From positions 287,833 to 351,832 of the forward strand of contig NZ_ML133570.1 in assembly GCF_003985125.1 (NCBI RefSeq): DNA of 64,000 bases, in the 5' to 3' direction. Positions within the stretch are counted from its first letter, which is position 1, and each line of letters opens with the position of its first letter. Under the pieces are notes generated by a model, which saw nothing but the letters and a program-made list of their open reading frames with translations, was not told where the DNA came from and made no database searches. The translations under genes were made by a program, and so were the position numbers. Below, one piece after another: positions 54,647-63,493 of this stretch. Origin of the DNA: Rhizobium phaseoli. GTDB lineage: Bacteria; Pseudomonadota; Alphaproteobacteria; Rhizobiales; Rhizobiaceae.

Positions 54647-54742
54647 GAGGAACCCTCTTGATGGTTTTTTGATGGATTCCTGATCTACATCACCTCGCAT
54701 CGCGGCGTATAGTGCCCCATCGGAAACAGGGAGGAGCCTGAG

Positions 54743-55924
54743 ATGAAAACCGATAACCAGCAGAAATTGCGCGCCGACCGTGTCTGGCTCTCCGAAGATG
54801 CCTGCGATCTTGTCGATTTTCGCCGGCTTGCGGAAAGGACGACCGCGCTTGCCGATTACCCCACCGCCTCAGCGATCGAGAAAAACATCCTGATCTACGA
54901 CAGCCGCAAGGTGGTGGCGGCGGTGGCGGAAGACCGGCGCGCCGTGCTGGCCGAGATCTGCGAGGCCTTCGGCGAGGGCCCTGGTGTCGTCGTATTCAAG
55001 CACGCCTATGAAGATACCGGCGTCATCGACCGTGCCAGCGCGATTTTCGACGCGATCATAGAGGAACAGCACCGGACCTCGACCGGCGGCGGTGATCACT
55101 TCGCCAAGCCCGGCGCCAACGACCGCATCTGGAACTCGCTGGAAAAGCATTGCCTCGCAGATCCGGCAAATTTCGCCGAATATTACGCCAACGCAATCGT
55201 TGCGCTCGCAAGCGAAGCCTGGCTCGGCCCCAGCTATCAGATGACGGCGCAGGTCAACCGGGTCAATCCGGGCGGTGCGGCGCAGTCGGCGCATCGCGAC
55301 TACCATCTCGGCTTCCAGTCGTCTCAGGTGATCGAGCAGTTTCCGGCGCATGTGCACCGGCTCTCGCCGGTGCTGACCCTGCAGGGCGCGGTCGCCCATT
55401 GCGACATGCCGCTCGAAAGCGGCCCGACGCTCTTCCTGCCGCACAGCCAGACCTATGTGCCGGGTTACCTCGCGTTGAAGCGCCAGGAATTCCGCGATTA
55501 TTTCGAAGCCAACCATGTGCAGCTGCCGCTCGAAAAGGGCGATGTCGTCTTCTTCAATCCCGCCCTCTTCCATGCCGCCGGGACCAACCGCTCGGCCGAC
55601 ATCAAGCGTGTCGCCAACCTGCTGCAGGTCTCCTCCGCCTTCGGCCGGGCAATGGAAACCGTCAACCGCGAAAGGATGAGCGTCAAACTCTTTCCCGCCT
55701 TGAAGGCCTTGCAGGGCAAGCTCTCACCCAATGAAATCGCCAACGCCGTCGCCGCCTGCGCCGAAGGCTATTCCTTCCCGACCAATCTCGACCGCGACCC
55801 GCCGCTCGGCGGCCTGGCGCCGAAGACGCAGGCGCAGCTGATGCACGAGGCGTTGCGGGAGGACTGGGGCGACGAGGCTTTTACGGCCGCCCTTGCGGAG
55901 CAGGCGAGGAAGAAATTGAGCTGA
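54743..55924 (+). CDS. Phytanoyl-CoA dioxygenase (PhyH)-family Fe(II)/2-oxoglutarate oxygenase
   Basis: 393 residues. The double-stranded beta-helix iron triad is His184-x-Asp186 (SAHRDYHLGF) and His277 (FHAAGTNR), with Arg283 six residues later as the likely 2-oxoglutarate anchor, so a working hydroxylase is expected. ESGPTLFLPHSQTYVPG and KGDVVFFNPALFHAAG are PhyH-like. ATG 54743 follows GGGAGGAG. The genes around it act on sugars, which suggests oxidative removal of a substituent or hydroxylation of a sugar derivative rather than fatty acyl-CoA metabolism; the substrate is unknown. Confidence 0.87.
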   Translation: MKTDNQQKLRADRVWLSEDACDLVDFRRLAERTTALADYPTASAIEKNILIYDSRKVVAAVAEDRRAVLAEICEAFGEGPGVVVFKHAYEDTGVIDRASAIFDAIIEEQHRTSTGGGDHFAKPGANDRIWNSLEKHCLADPANFAEYYANAIVALASEAWLGPSYQMTAQVNRVNPGGAAQSAHRDYHLGFQSSQVIEQFPAHVHRLSPVLTLQGAVAHCDMPLESGPTLFLPHSQTYVPGYLALKRQEFRDYFEANHVQLPLEKGDVVFFNPALFHAAGTNRSADIKRVANLLQVSSAFGRAMETVNRERMSVKLFPALKALQGKLSPNEIANAVAACAEGYSFPTNLDRDPPLGGLAPKTQAQLMHEALREDWGDEAFTAALAEQARKKLS

Positions 55925-56011
55925 AGGTGGAGACCGGAGCCCCCTAATCGCCGTAGCCGCCTCCCGCACCCGCGGGAGGACACTTGCATCTCATCACCAG
56001 GGAGGAACCAA

Positions 56012-56833
56012 ATGAGCACAGACCACGGCCGACTCGACGGCAAGATCGCCATCGTCACCGGCGGCACGCAAGGGCTGGGGGCCACGATTGCCCGCCTCTT
56101 CGCCGAACGCGGCGCGCAAGGCATCGTCATCTGCGGCCGCAACGAGGCCAAAGGGAATGCGAAAGCGGCGGAGATTTCAGCCGCGACCGGTGTGAAGGTC
56201 GTCTACGTCAAGGCCGACCTCGCCAAGGTCGAGGACGCGCAAAATGTCGTGCGCGCCTGCGACGAGGCCTTCGGTGGCGTCGACGCGCTCGTCAATGCCG
56301 CCGCCATCACCGATCGCGGCACCATTCTCGACACCAGCCCGGAACTGTTCGACGCCATGTTCGCCATCAATGTGCGCGCACCGTTCTTCCTGATGCAGGA
56401 GACGGTGAAGGTCATGCGCCGCGAAAAGATCGAAGGCACCATCGTCAATATCGGTTCGATGTCAGCCAAAGCCGGCCAGCCCTTCATCGCCGCTTATTGC
56501 GCCTCCAAGGGGGCGCTGGAAACGCTCACGAAGAACACCGCCTATGCGCTTTTGCGCAACCGCATCCGCGTCAACGGCCTCAATATCGGCTGGATGGCGT
56601 CGGAAGGCGAGGACCGCATCCAGCGGGAATATCACGGCGCACCGGCCGACTGGCTGGAAAAGGCGGCGGCGAACCAGCCCTTCGGCCGCCTCGTCGATCC
56701 GCATGAGGTGGCACGCGCCTGCGCCTACCTGTCATCGGCCGAATCCGGGCTGATGACCGGCTCGGTCATCTGCTTCGACCAGTCGATCTGGGGTGCTTAC
56801 GACGGTTCGCCGCATCCGGTCGCCGCCCTCTGA
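56012..56833 (+). CDS. SDR-family oxidoreductase
   Basis: 273 residues, classical SDR: TGGTQGLGATIA near 16, NAAAITDRG near 92, Ser in IGSMSAKAG, Tyr and Lys in YCASKGALE near 161. The C-terminus ICFDQSIWGAYDGSPHPVAAL is longer than usual and may cover the active site. It follows the oxygenase gene by 87 bases and is probably cotranscribed. Likely oxidises the product of the oxygenase or a sugar. Confidence 0.9.
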   Translation: MSTDHGRLDGKIAIVTGGTQGLGATIARLFAERGAQGIVICGRNEAKGNAKAAEISAATGVKVVYVKADLAKVEDAQNVVRACDEAFGGVDALVNAAAITDRGTILDTSPELFDAMFAINVRAPFFLMQETVKVMRREKIEGTIVNIGSMSAKAGQPFIAAYCASKGALETLTKNTAYALLRNRIRVNGLNIGWMASEGEDRIQREYHGAPADWLEKAAANQPFGRLVDPHEVARACAYLSSAESGLMTGSVICFDQSIWGAYDGSPHPVAAL

Positions 56834-56840
56834 AAAACCG

Positions 56841-56868
56841 GAGCCCGGCATTTCCGATCACCGGGCTC
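56841..56868 (+). other. Intercistronic hairpin between the SDR and lactonase genes
   Basis: Perfect 8-bp arms GAGCCCGG and CCGGGCTC, 12-base loop, eight bases after the SDR stop. No T-run follows, so it is more likely a partial stop or stabilising hairpin than a full terminator. Confidence 0.55.
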
Positions 56869-56927
56869 TGGCACCTTCCCGCGTTTGTCGCTAGGAAAAG
56901 GACGGCAGCATTCAGGGAGGAACTGGC

Positions 56928-57839
56928 GTGGCCGACAATCCGCTTTACGACATCCGCGATGAACGTTTCGGCGCTCTGGTCATCGGCAGCGCAGGCCTCG
57001 AGGAACTCTATTCCGGCTGCCGCTGGACGGAAGGCCCGGTCTGGTTTTCCGACCTCAACTGTCTTCTCTGGAGCGACATTCCGAACGAACGCATGATGCG
57101 CTGGACACCGGATGGTACGGTCTCGGTCTTCCGCTCGCCCTCCAACTACATCAACGGCAACACCCGCGACCGGCAGGGCCGGCTGGTTTCCTGCGAACAT
57201 GGTGGCCGCCGCGTCACCCGCACCGAGCTCGACGGCAGCATCACCGTTCTCGCCGACAGCTACAAAGGCAAACGGCTGAACTCGCCGAACGACGTCGTCG
57301 TCCGCTCCGACGGTTCGATCTGGTTCACCGATCCGACCTACGGCATCCTGTCGGACTACGAAGGGCACAAGGCCGAGCCCGAGCAGCCGACCCGCAATGT
57401 CTATCGGATCGACCCTTCAAGCGGCGCCATCGAGGCTGTCATCGAGGATTTCATCCAACCGAACGGCCTTGCCTTCTCGCCCGACGAGACGAAGCTCTAC
57501 ATTGCCGATTCCGGCTCGGCAAAACATGACGTGCCACGCCATATCAGAGTTTTCGACGTCGTCGATGGCAGAAGGCTGACGAACAGCCGCTATTTCTGCA
57601 GCCTCGACGTCGGCAATCCGGACGGTTTTCGCTTCGATGTCAGCGGCAATCTCTGGACGAGCGCAGGCGATGGCGTGCACTGCTTCTCACCCGATGGCAC
57701 GCTGCTCGGCAAGATCAAGGTGCCGCAGACAGTCTCCAACCTGACCTTCGGCGGCCCCAAGAAAAACCGGCTCTTCATCACCGCGACGCGCTCGGTCTAT
57801 TCGATCTACACGAAGACCAACGGCGCACAATTTCCGTGA
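56928..57839 (+). CDS. SMP-30/gluconolactonase-family lactonase
   Basis: 303 residues, six-bladed propeller. Likely metal ligands: the Glu of SGCRWTEGPVWFSD near 37, the Asn of KRLNSPNDVVVRSDG near 125, the Asn of QPNGLAFSPDETKLYIADS near 180 and the Asp of VGNPDGFRFDVSGNLW near 225. Hydrolyses an aldonolactone to the sugar acid, which fits downstream of an SDR sugar dehydrogenase. GTG 56928 follows GGGAGG. About 250 gene-free bases with repeats separate it from the glycosidase gene. Confidence 0.92.
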   Translation: MADNPLYDIRDERFGALVIGSAGLEELYSGCRWTEGPVWFSDLNCLLWSDIPNERMMRWTPDGTVSVFRSPSNYINGNTRDRQGRLVSCEHGGRRVTRTELDGSITVLADSYKGKRLNSPNDVVVRSDGSIWFTDPTYGILSDYEGHKAEPEQPTRNVYRIDPSSGAIEAVIEDFIQPNGLAFSPDETKLYIADSGSAKHDVPRHIRVFDVVDGRRLTNSRYFCSLDVGNPDGFRFDVSGNLWTSAGDGVHCFSPDGTLLGKIKVPQTVSNLTFGGPKKNRLFITATRSVYSIYTKTNGAQFP

Positions 57840-57931
57840 GGCAGGCGGCTTGAAGATCGCCATTCCGGGATGACGACTTGCATAAAAAAAGCTAAAGCGC
57901 GTCGCACGAATGAGATTCGATGTGCGTGCTT

Positions 57932-57983
57932 CAGAGCATCGTGCCGAAACCTGTGAGCAAATTTCGGACAACATCCTGTTCTG
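57932..57983. repeat. Dispersed rhizobial palindromic repeat, copy C, next to a further palindrome
   Basis: CAGAGCATCGTGCCGAAA and TTTCGGACAACATCCTGTTCTG are a diverged copy of the AGAGCATGATGCCGAAAA element. Immediately before it, at about 57897-57929, GCGCGTCGCA with ATGTGCGTGC forms another imperfect palindrome. Together they fill the middle of the 250-base gap (57840-58089), which holds no gene. Confidence 0.65.
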
Positions 57984-58089
57984 GCAGCTCAAAGATCTAT
58001 TGCATCAAGAAGGGATTTCCCGATGACCCGATTTTCATGCGCCGAAAGGCGCCGCACCGCTGCAACTGCGATGACCAGGAGAGCCTGAG

Positions 58090-60336
58090 ATGCGGTCCGT
58101 CGTTTCCTTCAACGAAGGCTGGAGTTTCCACGAGGGCTTTGGCCAGCGCCTGCTCGAAAGCTTCGATGCCGCCAAATCGGTCAGCCTGCCTCACAACGCC
58201 GTCGAACTGCCCTTCAACTATTTCGACGAGAAGAGCTATCAGCGCGCCTTCACCTATCAGAAGCTGCTGCGCTGGCTGCCGGAATTCGAGGGCCGCGAGG
58301 TGTCGCTCGTCTTCGACGCCGCCATGGCCGACAGCGTCGTCTATCTGAACGGCGAAGAGATCATCGCTCATAAGGACGGCTACACCCCGTTCGAGGCCCG
58401 CCTCACCAGCAAGCTCATCAAGGGCGAGAACCTCATTACCGTCAAGATCGACGGCAGCGAGAACCCTGCCATCCCGCCCTTCGGCGGCCGTATCGATTAT
58501 CTCACTTATGCCGGCATCTACCGCGACGTCTGGCTGAAGGTCACCGACCCGGTTTCGATCCGCAATCTGAAGATCGAAACCACAGACGTTCTCGCTCCGG
58601 AGAAGTCGGCGACCATCCGTGTCGATATCGCCAATCCCGAGGGCCGCAGCTTCTCGGCGACCGTCACTGCCACGCTGAAGCAGGCCGACGGCACGGTGAT
58701 CGCCACCGCAGCGACCGAGACGATCGGCGACCGCACCAAGCTTTCCTTCGGCGGCCTGACCGGCATTACGCTCTGGGACATTACCGATCCCACGCTCTAC
58801 GAAGTCAGCGTCGAACTCAGGACCGAGCACGGCTCCGACCGTGTCTCCAGCCGCTTCGGCTTCCGCACCGCCGAATTTACGCCGGAAGGTTTTCTCTTGA
58901 ACGGCAGGCCACTGAAGCTGCGCGGCCTCAACCGTCATCAGTCCTTCCCCTATGTCGGTTATGCCGTCGGCCGCTCCGCCCAGGAGCGCGACGCCGACAT
59001 CATGAAGAGCGTGCTGAAGTGCAATATCGTCCGCACCTCGCATTATCCGCAGTCGAAATGGTTCCTCGACCGATGCGATGCGATCGGCCTGCTGGTCTTC
59101 GAGGAGATCCCCGGCTGGCAGCATATCGGCGATGCCGACTGGCAGAAGGAATCGATCGAAAACGTCCGCCGCATGATCGAGCGCGACTGGAACCATCCCT
59201 CGATCATCATCTGGGGCGTGCGCATCAACGAGTCCCAGGACAATCACGATTTCTACGCCGAGACCAATCGCCTCGCCCGTGAACTCGACAGCACGCGCCA
59301 GACCGGCGGCGTGCGTTATATCACCGAGAGCGAGCTGCTGGAGGACGTTTACACGATGAACGACTTCATCCTCGGCAATGAGGAATTGCCGGGCGCCAAC
59401 CGCCCGCGCACCGTGTTGCGCGGCCAGCAGGAAAATACCGGGCTTTCCGCCAAGGTGCCGTACCTCATCACCGAGTTCAACGGCCACATGCACCCGACGA
59501 AGATCTATGACCAGGAGCAGCGCCAGGCCGAGCATGTGCGCCGCCACCTCGAGGTGCTGAATGCCGCCTATGGCGACCCGGATATATCGGGCGCGATCGG
59601 CTGGTGCATGTTCGATTACAACACCCACAAGGATTTCGGCTCTGGTGATCGCATCTGCTATCACGGCGTCATGGACATGTTCCGCGAGCCGAAATTCGCC
59701 GCCTATGCCTATATCAGCCAGTGCGACCCGTCCGACGAGATCGTCATGAAGCCGGCAACCTTCTGGGCGCGCGGCGAGCGTAATATCGGCGGCGTTCTGC
59801 CGCTGATCATCCTGACCAACTGCGACGAGGTGGAGCTGCGATATGGCGGGCTCAGCAAGCGCATCGGTCCGGACCGCGAGAACTATCCGCATCTGCCGCA
59901 TCCGCCCGTCGTGCTCGACCAACGCCATTTCACCGCCGACGAACTCGGCACCTGGGGTCTCGAATGGATCGACGGCACCTTGACCGGTTATATCGGCGGC
60001 GAGCCGGCAACGAGCCTGACGCTGGTCGCCGATCCGCTGCCGACGACGCTGGAAATCGTGGCCGACAGCTCGACGCTGAAGGCTCGCGAACGCGACAGCA
60101 CCCGCGTCATCATTCGCGCGCTCGACCAGTGCGGCCAGCGCCTGCCTTTCATGAACGACAGCATTTCGCTGAAGGTGCATGGGCCCGCAAAGATCGTCGG
60201 CCCGATCAATGTGCCGCTGCAGGGCGGCACCGCCGGCTTCTGGCTGGAAGCGACGGGTCTGGTCGGCGAGATCACCGTCGAAGCGGTCTCCTCGCGTTTC
60301 GCGCCAGTGACCCTCACTGTGACGGCCACCGCCTAG
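58090..60336 (+). CDS. Glycoside hydrolase family 2 (beta-galactosidase type)
   Basis: 748 residues, no signal peptide, so cytoplasmic. Jelly-roll sugar-binding domain (about 15-160), immunoglobulin-like domain (about 165-265), TIM barrel (about 270-560) with acid/base Glu381 in VRINESQD and nucleophile Glu462 in LITEFNGHMHP, then C-terminal beta domains to 748. GLNRHQSFPYVGYAVG near 280 is the usual family-2 barrel entry. Beta-galactosidase, beta-glucuronidase and beta-mannosidase activities all occur in this family. ATG 58090 follows AGGAGAG. It is convergent with the ABC operon. Confidence 0.92.
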   Translation: MRSVVSFNEGWSFHEGFGQRLLESFDAAKSVSLPHNAVELPFNYFDEKSYQRAFTYQKLLRWLPEFEGREVSLVFDAAMADSVVYLNGEEIIAHKDGYTPFEARLTSKLIKGENLITVKIDGSENPAIPPFGGRIDYLTYAGIYRDVWLKVTDPVSIRNLKIETTDVLAPEKSATIRVDIANPEGRSFSATVTATLKQADGTVIATAATETIGDRTKLSFGGLTGITLWDITDPTLYEVSVELRTEHGSDRVSSRFGFRTAEFTPEGFLLNGRPLKLRGLNRHQSFPYVGYAVGRSAQERDADIMKSVLKCNIVRTSHYPQSKWFLDRCDAIGLLVFEEIPGWQHIGDADWQKESIENVRRMIERDWNHPSIIIWGVRINESQDNHDFYAETNRLARELDSTRQTGGVRYITESELLEDVYTMNDFILGNEELPGANRPRTVLRGQQENTGLSAKVPYLITEFNGHMHPTKIYDQEQRQAEHVRRHLEVLNAAYGDPDISGAIGWCMFDYNTHKDFGSGDRICYHGVMDMFREPKFAAYAYISQCDPSDEIVMKPATFWARGERNIGGVLPLIILTNCDEVELRYGGLSKRIGPDRENYPHLPHPPVVLDQRHFTADELGTWGLEWIDGTLTGYIGGEPATSLTLVADPLPTTLEIVADSSTLKARERDSTRVIIRALDQCGQRLPFMNDSISLKVHGPAKIVGPINVPLQGGTAGFWLEATGLVGEITVEAVSSRFAPVTLTVTATA

Positions 60337-60383
60337 TTTAACGCAGAACCACGCGTCTTATTCAGGCGCGCGGCCTCTGGCCA

Positions 60384-61499
60384 TCAGGCGATCCGCATCT
60401 GGCTGTCGGGATCGAAGAACACGGCCTTGTCGAGATTGAAGGCGAGACGGGTGTTCTGGCCCGGCGCAATGCCGGCATCGGCGCGCAGGCGGGCGACGAC
60501 GGATTTGCCGCCGAGCTTGGTGACGGCGAAGGTGTCGGAGCCGGCCGGTTCGACCACCTCGATCAGGCAATCGTCCTCGGTCAGCGAGCGCGCCTTGCGG
60601 TCGGCTCCGTCAGGATCGGTCAAGGCCTCCGGGCGGATGCCGAAGATTACCTGCTTGCCGGCATAGGCGGAGAGACCGTTGGCGCCGGCGACCACCGGCA
60701 ATCGGAGCGGCGCAGCATTCGGCCGCTCCAGCGACACGGCAAGCCCGGAGGCGCCATTCTCGACGGTGGCGTTGAGCAGGTTCATCGCCGGCGATCCCAT
60801 GAAGTCGGCGACGAAGAGATTGGCCGGGCTGTTATAGATCTCGGCCGGCGTGCCGAACTGCTGCAGCACCCCGTCCTTGAGCACCGCGATCTTGGTCGCC
60901 AGCGTCATCGCCTCGATCTGGTCGTGGGTGACATAGACGAAGGTGGTGCCCATGCGCTGATGCAGCCGCTTGATCTCGGTGCGCATGTCGACGCGCAGCT
61001 TGGCGTCGAGATTGGAAAGCGGTTCGTCGAACAGGAAGACCTGCGGATTGCGCACCAGCGCCCGGCCCATGGCGACGCGCTGGCGCTGGCCGCCGGACAA
61101 TTGCGACGGCTTGCGGTCGAGCAGGTGGCCGATCTGCAGCATGTCGGAGACCTGCTTGATCGCCTTGGCCCGTTCCTCCTTCGGCACGCCGCGAATCTCC
61201 ATGCCGAAGGCGATGTTGCCCGCCACCGTCATGTTCGGATAGAGCGCATAGGACTGGAACACCATGGCGATATCGCGCTTGGACGGGTGCAGGCCGTTGA
61301 TCGCCCGCCCGTCGATCCGGATATCGCCAGAGGTGATCGTCTCCAGCCCGGCAATGGTGTTGAGCAGGGTCGACTTGCCGCAGCCGGACGGGCCGACCAG
61401 CACCAGGAAGCCGCCTTTTTCGAGTTCGAGGTCGATGCCCTTGAGAATGTCGACGGCGCCGAAGCGTTTTCTGAGACCGGAGATTTCCAGGAAGGCCAT
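60384..61499 (-). CDS. CUT1 sugar ABC transporter, ATP-binding protein
   Basis: 371 residues, MalK/UgpC type: Walker A GPSGCGKS near 38, signature [15 protein letters not shown] near 134, Walker [17 protein letters not shown]-loop YVTHDQIEAMTLA, and an extended TOBE region (about 235-371) with IFGIRPEALTDPDG. Its start is three bases after the permease 2 stop. It is the last gene of the importer operon, facing the glycosidase gene. Confidence 0.93.
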   Translation of the reverse strand: MAFLEISGLRKRFGAVDILKGIDLELEKGGFLVLVGPSGCGKSTLLNTIAGLETITSGDIRIDGRAINGLHPSKRDIAMVFQSYALYPNMTVAGNIAFGMEIRGVPKEERAKAIKQVSDMLQIGHLLDRKPSQLSGGQRQRVAMGRALVRNPQVFLFDEPLSNLDAKLRVDMRTEIKRLHQRMGTTFVYVTHDQIEAMTLATKIAVLKDGVLQQFGTPAEIYNSPANLFVADFMGSPAMNLLNATVENGASGLAVSLERPNAAPLRLPVVAGANGLSAYAGKQVIFGIRPEALTDPDGADRKARSLTEDDCLIEVVEPAGSDTFAVTKLGGKSVVARLRADAGIAPGQNTRLAFNLDKAVFFDPDSQMRIA

Positions 61500-61502
61500 G
61501 AC

Positions 61503-62441
61503 TTACCCTTTGACTGCGCCCGCCATCAGACCGCGCACGAAGTAGCGGCCGGCGAGGATATAGACGATGAGCGTCGGAACGGCCGCGATCATCGCCGCCG
61601 CCATGTTGACATTGTATTCGACCACCCCGGTCGAGGTGTTGACGACATTGTTGAGCGCCACCGTCATCGGCATGGAATCGCCGGTGCCGGCATAGGCCGA
61701 GGCAAACAGGAAGTCGTTCCAGATATTGGTGAACTGGTAGATGACGGTGACGACGATGATCGGCAGCGAGTTCGGCAGCATGATGCGGCGGAAGATCTGG
61801 AAGAAGCTGGCGCCGTCGACCTGGGCGGCGCGCACCAGCTCGGTCGGAAAGGCCTCGTAGAAATTGCGGAAGAACAGCGTGGTGAAGCCCAAGCCATAGA
61901 CGACATGGACGAAGACCAGGTTGACCGTCGAATTGCCGAAGCCGAAGGAAAAGCCGGTGGCGTTCTGCAGGGTGACGCCGAAGCGGCCGAGCGAGCCGAG
62001 GATGGTCGCCATCGGCAAGAGCACCGACTGGAACGGGATGAAGCAGGCAAACAGCATCAGCCCGAACACCAGCGTATGGCCGGGGAAGCGCCATTTGGTC
62101 AGGATATAACCGTTCAGCGCTCCCATGATGGTGGAGATGGCCACCGCCGGCACCACCATCTTGATCGAGTTCCAGAAGTAGCCCTTGATGCCGGCGCAGG
62201 TCAGGCCGACGCAGGCCTCGCCCCAGGCCTTGATCCAGGGATCGAAGGTCGGGGCCTCCGGCAGCGCCAGCATGTTGCCGCCCTGGATCTCGTCCATCGT
62301 CTTGAACGAGGTGGTGAGCATGACGAAGAGCGGCATCAGGTAGAGGATGGCGAAGATCACCAGCAGGCCGTAGATGACCAGCCGGCCGATCCAGCGGGCA
62401 TTGTTGCTGGAATGGGAGGGAGAGGAAACCGAGATGCTCAT
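61503..62441 (-). CDS. CUT1 sugar ABC transporter, permease 2
   Basis: 312 residues, six helices. The EAA loop reads RAAQVDGASFFQIFRRIMLPNSLPI near 205-229. GEACVGLTCAGIKGYFWNS in the first periplasmic loop is characteristic of the glucose/mannose-type (GtsC-like) branch of CUT1 permeases. The start overlaps the permease 1 stop by ATGA. Confidence 0.92.
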   Translation of the reverse strand: MSISVSSPSHSSNNARWIGRLVIYGLLVIFAILYLMPLFVMLTTSFKTMDEIQGGNMLALPEAPTFDPWIKAWGEACVGLTCAGIKGYFWNSIKMVVPAVAISTIMGALNGYILTKWRFPGHTLVFGLMLFACFIPFQSVLLPMATILGSLGRFGVTLQNATGFSFGFGNSTVNLVFVHVVYGLGFTTLFFRNFYEAFPTELVRAAQVDGASFFQIFRRIMLPNSLPIIVVTVIYQFTNIWNDFLFASAYAGTGDSMPMTVALNNVVNTSTGVVEYNVNMAAAMIAAVPTLIVYILAGRYFVRGLMAGAVKG

Positions 62442-63391
62442 CGCGTCTTCTCCTTCAGTTCGGAATAGAGATAGGGCACGATGATCGCCGAGATGGTCAT
62501 CAGCATGATGATGGCGCTGGCCGAGCCGACGGCCATCTCGTTGCGCTTGAAGGTATATTCATACATGAAGTTGGACGGCAGCCAGGCCGAGCCGCCCGGC
62601 CCGCCCGACGTCAGCGCCACCACCAGATCGTAGGATTTGATCGCCATATGGGCGAGCACGATGAAGGCGGAGAGAAAGATCGGCCGCAAGAGCGGAATGA
62701 CGATGCGGCGATAGAGCTGGAAGGGCGAGGCGCCGTCGATCTGCGCCGCCTTCATGATCTCGCCGTCGATGCCGCGAAGCCCGGCCAGGAACATCGCCAT
62801 GACGAAGCCCGACGCCTGCCAGACACCGGCGATGACGACGGTATAGATGACGAAGTCCTTGTTCTTGATCCAGTCGAAGTGGAAGCTCGTCCAGCCGAAG
62901 TGGTGCAGCGTCTGCTCGAGCCCGAGGCCGGGGTCGAGGAACCATTTCCAGGCCACCCCTGTCACAATGAAGGAGAGCGCCATCGGATAGAGGAAGATCG
63001 GGCGCAACAGCCCCTCGCCGCGGATCTTCTGGTCGAGCAGGATGGCAAGCAGCAGGCCGAGCGCCAGACAGATGCCGACATAGAGGAAGCCGAAGATCGC
63101 CATGTTGGTGATCGAGGTGTACCAGGACGACGGCGGATCGCTCTCGAAGGTCCAGCGCCACAGCCGCTGATAGGCGCGCGCCCCGGTCAGGGCATAAGAG
63201 GGGAAGGTCTTGGAATTGGTGAAGGACAGATAGGCCGTCCAGACGATGAAGCCATAGACGAAGACCAGGGTGATGACGAAGCTCGGCGCCAGCACGATCT
63301 TCGGCAGCGCATCCTGCAGCCGGCCCCTGAGCGAGATCGGTGTCGATCGCCCGGGGGTCAGAACCGGATCGGTGGTGGCAACTGTGCTCAT
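62438..63391 (-). CDS. CUT1 sugar ABC transporter, permease 1
   Basis: 317 residues, six helices. The EAA loop is KAAQIDGASPFQLYRRIVIPLLRPIF near 218-243; YLSFTNSKTFPSYALTGARAY and DPGLGLEQTLHHFGW are GtsB-like. ATG 63391 follows GGGAG by nine bases and is preferred to a longer in-frame start at 63427. It comes 102 bases after the binding-protein gene. Confidence 0.92.
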   Translation of the reverse strand: MSTVATTDPVLTPGRSTPISLRGRLQDALPKIVLAPSFVITLVFVYGFIVWTAYLSFTNSKTFPSYALTGARAYQRLWRWTFESDPPSSWYTSITNMAIFGFLYVGICLALGLLLAILLDQKIRGEGLLRPIFLYPMALSFIVTGVAWKWFLDPGLGLEQTLHHFGWTSFHFDWIKNKDFVIYTVVIAGVWQASGFVMAMFLAGLRGIDGEIMKAAQIDGASPFQLYRRIVIPLLRPIFLSAFIVLAHMAIKSYDLVVALTSGGPGGSAWLPSNFMYEYTFKRNEMAVGSASAIIMLMTISAIIVPYLYSELKEKTR

Positions 63392-63493
63392 GGATATCGT
63401 CTCCCTTCCCGCAGGATCGCTCGGCATTTATCGCTGCGGAGCTTGAAGCTTCCCCGCAAGATCACGCGGGGAAGCATTTGTCATCGACGACCC

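Noticed and set aside
54647..54742. A LacI operator between the regulator and the oxygenase gene
   Set aside because: TGATG/CATCA half-sites 13 bases apart can be found, but the inner positions do not match as a palindrome; I could not support a specific site.
57997..60180. A 727-codon open frame on the minus strand opposite the GH2 gene
   Set aside because: It is a shadow of the glycosidase, which has catalytic residues and a ribosome site; the antisense product has no recognisable domain.
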